Positions 13,202 to 19,147 of a DNA stretch of 20,941 nt are shown here, one piece after another. The notes under the pieces are model-generated. The model had not been told where the DNA came from, did not search any database, and saw only the letters and a list, made by a program, of their open reading frames with translations. The first letter of the stretch is position 1, and each line of letters starts with the position of its first letter. Source of the stretch: a virus. Both the position numbers and the translations under genes were made by a program. The stretch is taken from IMG/VR virus record IMGVR_UViG_3300006802_000738, positions 1 through 20,941 of that record; one strand, written 5' to 3'.

Positions 13202-14370
13202 TGCTGCAGATCCGAGATGACTTGGCAAAAGCCGGCGGCGACCGAATCCCAGCGGTATTCAGGTCGTTGCGTCACAGCGTAACACGCATCGGCAACTTCG
13301 TCATAGTTTTCTTTGTTGTAGTACAGATTGTTCAGAAGTTCGACAACATGATTTACATCGACGAGCCCGCGTTCGACCCCCAGGTCTTTTTCGACGACCC
13401 ACGTGGCAATATCGGCGAGTTCGCCGGCTTCACTCCAGATGTCTCGGCACGCTGTGTGATTAGGGACGATTTGAGGTTTGCGGCAGCTCGCGTGTTCGAA
13501 GCTAACTAATCCCCAGCCTTCACCTTCGGCTGTATTTATACCTACGTCAGTCGCGTTGTAGATCTTGTTTAGGTAACTATCGGACGGAGCCGACATGTAA
13601 TTCATGCTCTCGTTTGTCAGGATTAGACGCTGATGCCCTTGGATTCCGTGCATCTCCATCTCGCGTTTGAACAACGGAACTAGGTCCCACCCCATGTCCT
13701 TTGCGCCCATGTGTGCATACAGCATCACATCGGGTTTGTCTTGCGCAAACTTGGCGAATGCCTTGACGGTCAGGTCGATTCGTTTGCGCGGTTGGTTTCG
13801 ATTGCCGTTGAACACGATGAATTTATCGAGCGGCAAACCCAAAGCTTTTCGAGCTTCGTCTTTAGGCATCGGCGTGAACCGATCGACGTCAACCCCGTGG
13901 GGGATCACGGCAAGTTTCGAGATCTCTGGTCCGTGTGCCAGGATTCGGTTAGCTGATTCGGGGGTGAAGGTAATTGCCAGATCCCACGCAGCGAGGATGC
14001 GGAACATATCCGCGAAATACACCTGACTGTCGATAGGGAAGTACGCGATGAATTTAAAGTTATGTGTATGTTTTTGGAACTGACAGCGCTCCCAGAACTG
14101 ATTGATAATCCAAATATCGTTCAGACAGATAATGAAGTCGGGGCGCTCCTTGTCGATAATCTCAGGGACACGCGGCAGTCCGAATCTGTCCGGACAATGT
14201 ACGGTTCCTGCCGGATAGATCTTATAGGGGTAGTCGTGCGGGTCCCCTGCGTAATTGATTCCCAGAACGACGACTTCGTGCTCGTGGCTGAGATACTCCA
14301 GGATACTGTGTGTTACTCTTGCAAAACCCGTGTTGCTGCAGGCGTCACCGTACCAGAGAATTTTCGCCAT
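13198..14370 (-). CDS. GT4-like (GT-B fold) glycosyltransferase, 390 aa
   Basis: Full-length GT-B glycosyltransferase. The N-terminal domain starts with a Gly-rich loop (ACSNTGFARVT at residues 10-20). The C-terminal donor-binding domain has IPHGVDVDRFTP at 156-167, the link segment FNGNRNQPRKRIDLTVKAFA at 187-206 and the E-x7-E motif EGWGLVSFE at 284-292 (Glu284 and Glu292), all hallmarks of GT4. It transfers a sugar from a nucleotide donor to a glycan acceptor in the cytoplasm. The stop overlaps the start of the propeller gene (ATGA), so the two are coupled and probably work in one pathway. A TTGACA box on the minus strand lies in the 54-base gap facing the terminase gene. Confidence 0.88.
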   Translation of the reverse strand: MAKILWYGDACSNTGFARVTHSILEYLSHEHEVVVLGINYAGDPHDYPYKIYPAGTVHCPDRFGLPRVPEIIDKERPDFIICLNDIWIINQFWERCQFQKHTHNFKFIAYFPIDSQVYFADMFRILAAWDLAITFTPESANRILAHGPEISKLAVIPHGVDVDRFTPMPKDEARKALGLPLDKFIVFNGNRNQPRKRIDLTVKAFAKFAQDKPDVMLYAHMGAKDMGWDLVPLFKREMEMHGIQGHQRLILTNESMNYMSAPSDSYLNKIYNATDVGINTAEGEGWGLVSFEHASCRKPQIVPNHTACRDIWSEAGELADIATWVVEKDLGVERGLVDVNHVVELLNNLYYNKENYDEVADACYAVTQRPEYRWDSVAAGFCQVISDLQQ

Positions 14371-14372
14371 TC

Positions 14373-14401
14373 TTGAAGTAGCATTCAGATACAGTTAATA
14401 T
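14373..14401 (+). promoter_or_regulatory. Plus-strand promoter for the terminase gene
   Basis: TTGAAG at 14373-14378, 17-base spacer, TAATAT at 14396-14401, within the 10-mer GTTAATATAC that also occurs at 807-816. RNA would begin near 14408, 17 bases before the ATG at 14425. Confidence 0.45.
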
Positions 14402-14415
14402 ACCAACACTGTCAA
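14386..14415 (-). promoter_or_regulatory. Minus-strand promoter for the GT4/propeller pair
   Basis: On the minus strand, TTGACA (14415-14410) is followed after 18 bases by TATCTG (14391-14386), a fair -10 match. RNA would begin near 14379, just before the ATG at 14370. The core overlaps that of the terminase promoter on the other strand. Confidence 0.4.
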
Positions 14416-14424
14416 CTTACTGCC

Positions 14425-15948
14425 ATGCCTAGCCGGGAAACGTTTGCTTATCGGCGAGGCGCACAGATGCGTGCGGTACGTGCTGTCGAGGATGCAGTAA
14501 ATTCAAGCGTTGAGACTATATACACTAAGGCAGCCGAGGATTTTCATACGTTTTGTACGCTGTTAGATAAGCCTCCGGCGCCCCACATGCTGGAGTGGCA
14601 CGATCACTTGATAACAAGAGAGAGTAATAAGTACCTGTTGGATATTGCCGGGCCGAATCTAGATATTTTATCTCCGCGAGGTAGCGCCAAGTCCACGGTG
14701 TTGAACATGTTCACCGCTTGGTGCATAGGGCGACATACGGCCGCAAAGCGCCCTCTGCAGATAATTTACGTTAGTTACAACATTGCAACGGCCATTCCGA
14801 AGTCACGGATCATTCGGCAGATCGTGGACTCACCAGAGTTCCGCAAGATCTTCCCGACGTGTCGGCTTAAACCCGGCATGCAGTCTGATATCGGCTGGTC
14901 GATTGATTTCGACTACGCAAACATCCCGCGAGTAGGTGATGAAGAATTCACTCTACGTGCAGCTGGGCTACGAGGTAGTATTACGTCTAAAAGGGCTCAC
15001 TTAGTACTAATAGACGACCCTATAAAATCTAGTAGCGATATACGCAACCCAGCGATCAGAGATGAAATGATGACGAACTGGAGCAGTGTGATCGCGCCCA
15101 TTGTGTTCGAGGGCGGTCGCTCGATCTGCCTGGGCACCCGATTCCATCCTTTAGATATTCACAAGACGATGTTCATCCCCGATAAGGGATGGAAACAAGT
15201 GACGCAGGAGGCTTTGACGTACGACGACAAGGGCCAACCCAAGAGTTATTGGCAGAGTCAATGGTCGGTCGAATACTTGTTGCAGCAAAAGGAATTAGAT
15301 CCTGTTGCTTTTGCTTTCCAGTATCAACAGCAGCCAGTGATGACTTCGGATCTGGTCGTCTCACCTGATCTTTTGGTCAAAGGCGAGGTTGTCACGGAGT
15401 TTGATTCGCTCGCCGTGGGAATCGATTTGTCTGCCAGTAAGAATGAAACTAGTGACTACACCGCATTTGTACTCGGCGGCAGGCTTAAAGATAAGTACTA
15501 CATCATTGACGCGCACCAGTGCCGTTCTATCGGCAACCTAGAGAAGATTGATCTTCTATGCGATATGTTGCTGGAGTGGGGCATCCTGACACAACATGAC
15601 GGTCAGTTTATGCCTACGTATTCCACGATCACCTTGGTTGTTGAGTCTGTGGCATACCAGGCTTCGCTTGCTGCGGATCTGCGTCGCGTCTTGATCAACG
15701 AGCGGGATCTGGGTAATCTCCATATCCACGAGATCAAGGGCTTCCGTGGCGATAAGGTTGCCCGATTCCGAGGCACCCTCGGGTTGCTAGAGAATAAGAA
15801 AGTCGTGTTCAACAAGTACAGAAAGTTTGATCCGCTGTTTGACCAGTTGATTAACGTCGGCGCGACGGCGCACGATGACTTGCTGGACGCTTATGTCTGG
15901 CTGGTTACGTACTTGCAGAGGCGCGGCGAATTTTCGATTCAGTACTAA
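14425..15948 (+). CDS. terL: Terminase large subunit
   Basis: 507 aa, a usual length for TerL. The ATPase domain has Walker A SPRGSAKST at residues 83-91, Walker B LVLIDDP at 193-199 and a coupling-motif-like CLGTRFHP at 235-242. The RNase H-like nuclease domain has VGIDLSASKNETSDYTAFVL at 331-350 (first Asp, 334), VVESVAYQASLAADL at 405-419 (Glu407) and HDDLLDAYVWLV at 483-494 (last acidic pair, Asp484/485). The protein cuts concatemeric DNA and pumps it into the prohead through the portal. It has its own promoter just upstream. A small terminase is not obvious next to it; the gene at 11589 is a candidate. The portal follows only after more than 3 kb of accessory genes. Confidence 0.95.
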   Translation: MPSRETFAYRRGAQMRAVRAVEDAVNSSVETIYTKAAEDFHTFCTLLDKPPAPHMLEWHDHLITRESNKYLLDIAGPNLDILSPRGSAKSTVLNMFTAWCIGRHTAAKRPLQIIYVSYNIATAIPKSRIIRQIVDSPEFRKIFPTCRLKPGMQSDIGWSIDFDYANIPRVGDEEFTLRAAGLRGSITSKRAHLVLIDDPIKSSSDIRNPAIRDEMMTNWSSVIAPIVFEGGRSICLGTRFHPLDIHKTMFIPDKGWKQVTQEALTYDDKGQPKSYWQSQWSVEYLLQQKELDPVAFAFQYQQQPVMTSDLVVSPDLLVKGEVVTEFDSLAVGIDLSASKNETSDYTAFVLGGRLKDKYYIIDAHQCRSIGNLEKIDLLCDMLLEWGILTQHDGQFMPTYSTITLVVESVAYQASLAADLRRVLINERDLGNLHIHEIKGFRGDKVARFRGTLGLLENKKVVFNKYRKFDPLFDQLINVGATAHDDLLDAYVWLVTYLQRRGEFSIQY

Positions 15949-15985
15949 CCGGCCCACCGTGGGTGACACTAGAGTGCAAAAGACT

Positions 15986-16000
15986 CTCGGCTCTGCCGAG
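15986..16000 (+). terminator. Stem-loop between terminase and the next gene
   Basis: CTCGGC-TCT-GCCGAG is a perfect 6-bp stem with a 3-base loop, 38 bases after the terL stop and 7 bases before the ATG at 16007. It is followed only by ccctttat, so it is a weak intrinsic terminator or a hairpin that modulates translation of the downstream gene. Confidence 0.4.
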
Positions 16001-16006
16001 CCCTTT

Positions 16007-16885
16007 ATGCAAGACAAAAAACTCTGGGTTGCGATTACGGCTCACAATCCTTTATCGCGCCTGGAGTGCCTTATTGGTGTAGTTAAGGAATACTCTTCGT
16101 ATCCTTGTGAAGTTCTTATAAATGTGTATGTAAATTACGACGCCCAGGACTCTGCGGACCTTTTAAAGAGCATTCTTGAACGAGTCTCAAATAAGACTAT
16201 TGAGATAAAAGTCGCTTCCCCTGGGTACGAAAACTGGTATTTAACCTGGGCACATAAGACAGACCTGGCCCTGGCTGTCCTCAACCGCGCGGCAGATTTT
16301 TATATTTACCAGGAAAACGATATGCACTTGAGCCTTGAGAACTTTAAATACTGGTATAAGTGGCAGCCGCGCCTTAAACCCCTGGGCCTAGAACCCGGGT
16401 TTGCGCGGTTCGAGAAATACTCTGGTAAGCGTGTATTGTTCGATAACTACTTCCCGTACTCTTTGACGCGCGTCACGCCCAAGATCTGGGGGGACCGCGG
16501 ATTTGAAGTTTCTAAGATCTTAGTGCTTGATCGTGAAGTCAACTTCTTTGTTCAGCTGGCCAACCCCTATTACGGCGCCATGATTCTGGCCCAGTCGGAT
16601 GCTGAGAAGTACATCCGCACAGCCAGTTTTGATCCGGAATTGAGTTATTCCCGCGTGGGAGTACGCAACTGGCCGATCGCTGATCGCAGTTCTATGGGTT
16701 TGGCTTTCGAGTCGCCGCCGACTCCGTATGAGCATCGACGCTGCGTGCCGGTGCACAGAACTTCAGCAGGATACGAGATTTATGATGTAGGTCTGATTTG
16801 GCACGAAGATACAAAATATTCTGTAGAACTTGAGCGTCAGCATGGCGAGCTTAAAGATTGCGCTACGATGCTCTCGTTAGATTAA
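16007..16885 (+). CDS. Probable GT-A fold glycosyltransferase, 292 aa
   Basis: I chose the ATG at 16007 because the frame upstream runs into the end of terL and into a hairpin. The start LWVAITAHNPLSRLECLIGV (residues 6-25) is the first strand and helix of a nucleotide-diphosphosugar transferase. The strand EVLINVYVNYDAQD (35-48) follows. YIYQENDMHLS at 99-109 is in the place of the DxD metal motif (E-N-D). Further on, HEDTKYSVELERQHG near the C-terminus could supply late ligands. This fits a GT2-like enzyme on a surface glycan, but motifs are loose. It is the fourth glycosyltransferase-type gene and sits directly behind terL. Confidence 0.62.
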   Translation: MQDKKLWVAITAHNPLSRLECLIGVVKEYSSYPCEVLINVYVNYDAQDSADLLKSILERVSNKTIEIKVASPGYENWYLTWAHKTDLALAVLNRAADFYIYQENDMHLSLENFKYWYKWQPRLKPLGLEPGFARFEKYSGKRVLFDNYFPYSLTRVTPKIWGDRGFEVSKILVLDREVNFFVQLANPYYGAMILAQSDAEKYIRTASFDPELSYSRVGVRNWPIADRSSMGLAFESPPTPYEHRRCVPVHRTSAGYEIYDVGLIWHEDTKYSVELERQHGELKDCATMLSLD

Positions 16886-16892
16886 ACAGGCT

Positions 16893-17117
16893 GTGAGCGA
16901 CGTAGTAAACCATCCGTCTCATTACACCCAGGGGCCTGTCGAGTGTATCGATGCGCTTTATTCGGCGCTTGGTCCAGAGGGCTTTAAACAGTATTGTCGA
17001 GGGGCCTGTTTGAAGTACCTTTGGCGGACCGAGCACAAGAACGGTTTAGAGGACCTTAAAAAGTGCGCGTGGTATTTAGCTCGTCTGATTGAAGAAACTG
17101 AAAAGACTTACGAGTAA
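16893..17117 (+). CDS. DUF3310 protein
   Basis: 74 aa. NHPSHYTQGPVECID at residues 6-20, KYLWR at 41-45 and DLKKCAWYLARLIE at 54-67 match the DUF3310 family of small phage proteins, found near replication or nucleotide genes in many tailed phages and sometimes described as nucleotide kinase-like. The molecular role is not established. Translation starts at GTG 16893, eight bases after the previous stop, preceded by acagg. A stem-loop with a T-rich tail follows the gene. Confidence 0.88.
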   Translation: MSDVVNHPSHYTQGPVECIDALYSALGPEGFKQYCRGACLKYLWRTEHKNGLEDLKKCAWYLARLIEETEKTYE

Positions 17118-17120
17118 ACT

Positions 17121-17140
17121 AGGTCTGTCGACCTGTTTCT
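17121..17140 (+). terminator. Short intrinsic-terminator-like hairpin
   Basis: AGGTC-TGTC-GACCT at 17121-17134 followed by gtttcttt. It lies four bases after the stop of the DUF3310 gene. Stem of five pairs, so a modest terminator. Confidence 0.45.
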
Positions 17141-17148
17141 TTACGAAA

Positions 17149-17190
17149 CTGTAGGTTTCGGCAAATCACGTTAAGCGCTGGAGCCTACAG
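17149..17190 (+). promoter_or_regulatory. Inverted repeat upstream of a basic small gene
   Basis: CTGTAGG at 17149-17155 pairs perfectly with CCTACAG at 17184-17190, enclosing 28 bases with extra short pairing. It ends nine bases before the ATG at 17199, so the folded form would lie across the ribosome-binding region. It may be an attenuator, a translation switch or a processing site. Confidence 0.4.
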
Positions 17191-17198
17191 CAGAAGTT

Positions 17199-17426
17199 AT
17201 GGCAGAAATTGCGAAAAAGAAAGACCCCGAGAAGTGGGCGAGGGCTAAGGCTCGGGCAAGGGCAAAGCTCGGAGGCCACTCGGCTCGGGCGATGCAATTA
17301 GCTACAAAATATTATAAAGAATCTGGCGGCACCTACGAAGGTAAGAAGTCCTCTGAGAATCGCCTTCGCCGGTGGGGCAAGGAGGACTGGCAAACCCGCG
17401 AGGAATACGAAAAGAAATCCAAGTAA
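17199..17426 (+). CDS. Small basic protein, like the N-terminal half of DUF5872 proteins, 75 aa
   Basis: Lys/Arg-rich. Its middle reads HSARAMQLATKYYKESGGTY and then GKK followed by LRRWGKEDWQT (residues 27-66). From memory this matches the first part of the DUF5872-type family, in which W-S-A-R-K-A-Q-L-A, a Tyr-Lys-Gly-Gly-Gly-Tyr turn and W-x-x-E-x-W-x-T occur in order. In those proteins a second part (RYLP..AW..LS..E..AT) follows. That part is absent here and appears as a separate gene at 17679. Function unknown; the basic charge suggests DNA or RNA binding or packaging. Not a truncation by frameshift, since a whole other gene lies in between. Confidence 0.75.
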   Translation: MAEIAKKKDPEKWARAKARARAKLGGHSARAMQLATKYYKESGGTYEGKKSSENRLRRWGKEDWQTREEYEKKSK

Positions 17427-17451
17427 ACTAAGTTTATCGCGATTCTGAGTG

Positions 17452-17679
17452 ATGGCTAGCTACACCGCAAAAGATTTAGTCACCGCGTTAACGGGCGAAA
17501 TACCTAGTTATCGCGAAGAGCTGCTCACTTCTAAGGACCTTCTTAAGGAAGTGTATAACGCTAGTGACGATAATGAGCTGCTTGCTCGTATTATCAATCC
17601 GCTAAAGGATGAACTTCTGGCTAAGGCTTACACTGACCGAGCTCTAATCGGCGGTTCGAAGCAAGGTGGTTACGTCTGA
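17452..17679 (+). CDS. Small acidic helical protein, 75 aa
   Basis: Helical and mostly acidic: DLVTALTGEIPSYREELLTS near residues 7-26, then DNELLARIINPLKDELLAKA near 39-58. No family recognised. It lies between the two halves of a DUF5872-like pair and ends in a TGATG overlap with the second half. Starts at the ATG at 17452, 25 bases after the previous stop, although a GTG directly before it is possible. Its acidic character could let it bind the two basic partners; that is inference only. Confidence 0.62.
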   Translation: MASYTAKDLVTALTGEIPSYREELLTSKDLLKEVYNASDDNELLARIINPLKDELLAKAYTDRALIGGSKQGGYV

Positions 17680-17906
17680 TGGCGGACCTCGCTCGCGAAA
17701 AGGGTCGTACAGAACGGTATTTACCGCGTCGAGCGTGGGCGTCGCTTAGCCCGGAAGAGCGTAAAGCTACGGATGAGCGTAAAAAGCGCGCCACGGCTGG
17801 GGATAAACCCGTTAACACGCAGGTCCCTAATACCGAAAAGGCTAGAAAAGCGCGGCGTCTTGCTTCAGAATACGTAAAACGAACCGGTAAGAAATCTGAT
17901 GGCTAA
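17679..17906 (+). CDS. Small basic protein, like the C-terminal half of DUF5872 proteins, 75 aa
   Basis: Residues 11-34 carry TERYLPRRAWASLSPEERKA and T-D, and 50-60 read PNTEKARKARR. From memory these are the second half of DUF5872-type proteins, where RYLP-x-x-A-W-x-x-L-S-x-E-E-x-x-A-T and an N-T-E-K-A-x-x-A-R ending follow the N-terminal motif. Here this half stands alone as its own gene, coupled to the preceding gene by a 1-base TGATG overlap and overlapping the next gene by 8 bases. It would pair with the protein at 17199 if the two halves work as a split complex. Function unknown. Confidence 0.75.
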   Translation: MADLAREKGRTERYLPRRAWASLSPEERKATDERKKRATAGDKPVNTQVPNTEKARKARRLASEYVKRTGKKSDG

Positions 17907-18216
17907 CTACTACGACGCCGCTGGACAGTTTTTCGATAAAGCGTACGCGTCGCAGTCTTTAGCGGCGGCCGCTCAACGTCAAAAGAGTGAGCGGTATGAC
18001 GATGACGCCGACATCAATCCTTACTCTACTGCGCTCCACACGGGCTCTGTACCTCCTGATGTGAATCAGGGCGGAACCCAGCAAGGTGAGATCAATAATT
18101 ACATCACAGATGTTAAGGAAGATTTAATTTCGCAAGCTAAGGAAAAGCGCCGTCCTGTCGATGGTGAGCCTGCGTATCGTGCCGGCGGTGGGATTAACTA
18201 CGCCGTTAAGCGCTAA
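17899..18216 (+). CDS. Hydrophilic protein, 105 aa
   Basis: No family recognised. Gln-, Ala-, Ser- and Asp-rich, with a YDDDADINPYSTAL segment near residues 33-46 and a Gly/Asn-rich end (YRAGGGINYAVKR). It has no membrane or metal motif. It looks like a disordered linker protein, such as a virion decoration or neck protein. Starts inside the last codons of the previous gene (8-base overlap), which indicates coupling, and the start codon sits where a ribosome finishing the previous gene would restart. Confidence 0.55.
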   Translation: MANYYDAAGQFFDKAYASQSLAAAAQRQKSERYDDDADINPYSTALHTGSVPPDVNQGGTQQGEINNYITDVKEDLISQAKEKRRPVDGEPAYRAGGGINYAVKR

Positions 18217-18222
18217 TATGCT
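18194..18222 (+). promoter_or_regulatory. Promoter-like pair upstream of the GT17 gene
   Basis: TTAACT at 18194-18199, 17-base spacer and TATGCT at 18217-18222. TATGCT is the same -10 form as the strong promoter at 4197-4202. RNA would start near 18229, 12 bases before the ATG at 18241. Confidence 0.4.
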
Positions 18223-18240
18223 GACAGCTTTACGGTTGTC

Positions 18241-19077
18241 ATGCTGTTTGACTGCTTCTTGTATTTCAACGAAAAAGAGCTGTTAGAGCTCCGCGTAAAC
18301 TTACTTAAAGATATTGTAGACGGATTTATAATTACAGACGCAGACCGTACGTTTAAAGGCGACCCTAAGCCTTTCACATGTGTTGATACGATTCGTGAGC
18401 TAGGGTTGCCTGAGGAGAAAATTCAAGTTCTCCACGTCGAGTTGCCGTCGCCGGAGGACGTGCTCGATCCGTGGGTGCGGGAGCGCGCTCAGCGGGATGC
18501 TCTCGCTGTGGGCATGCGGATGACTCCGCCCGATTCCGTGTTTTTCTTCAGCGACGTCGACGAGATCCCGAACCCTGACTCGCTCTTAGAGGCTGTTGAG
18601 TTAGCTAAGGAGGATCCGGCTCGATGCGTACGGCTGTCAATGCCGATGTTCTATGGTCGCGGTGACTTGCGCGTCATCAATCCGCAAGGCTCGTCAGATG
18701 AAGCCCCTAATAACTGGACTTGTGGCACCGTTGTCCTCTATGAGCATTTAGGATCTACACCTTCACAGATTCGTGCGAACCCCAACGACATTGTTGTGGG
18801 GAACTGTGATGCCGGCTGGCATTTCAGTTGGATGGGGGACGCAGAGCGTCTGAAGAAAAAGCTGACCTCCTTTTCGCATTGTTACGACGACATCCCGAAC
18901 TCCGTGGCACCGGCCTACAGCCAGGAGATGTTGGATTATCTGGATACGTACGTGCCTTCTGCGGGGTCTACAGATCCTCTAGGGCGTACTGATCATGTTT
19001 TAGTGCCGTATCCGCATGAGCTTTTACCTGCGGAATTGTTTAAACTTGAAAGAGTTAAGCGATACTTACTGCCGTGA
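18241..19077 (+). CDS. GT17-family glycosyltransferase
   Basis: 278 aa. The start DCFLYFNEKELLELRVNLL (residues 4-22), then FIITDADRTFKG at 29-40, gives the GT17 opening, and FFFSDVDEIPNP at 101-112 is the DxD-like motif S-D-V-D-E-I-P. The family-specific GWHFSWMG at 192-199 and LTSFSH at 208-213 follow. GT17 includes the eukaryotic bisecting N-acetylglucosaminyltransferase, but the bacterial and phage members have unknown acceptors and are found in surface glycan loci. No membrane anchor. It has a promoter-like pair just upstream and is the last gene before the portal. Confidence 0.88.
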   Translation: MLFDCFLYFNEKELLELRVNLLKDIVDGFIITDADRTFKGDPKPFTCVDTIRELGLPEEKIQVLHVELPSPEDVLDPWVRERAQRDALAVGMRMTPPDSVFFFSDVDEIPNPDSLLEAVELAKEDPARCVRLSMPMFYGRGDLRVINPQGSSDEAPNNWTCGTVVLYEHLGSTPSQIRANPNDIVVGNCDAGWHFSWMGDAERLKKKLTSFSHCYDDIPNSVAPAYSQEMLDYLDTYVPSAGSTDPLGRTDHVLVPYPHELLPAELFKLERVKRYLLP

Positions 19078-19147
19078 GGGTCGGCCCACTCAACGGATCT
19101 TAAAGTCTCCTTCTCCGGCGTTCAGTTTTTTCCAAAGGTAACCCTTC

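Noticed and set aside
15875-16006. Upstream extension of the 16007 gene
   Set aside because: Overlaps the end of terL and a hairpin, and its translation looks random.
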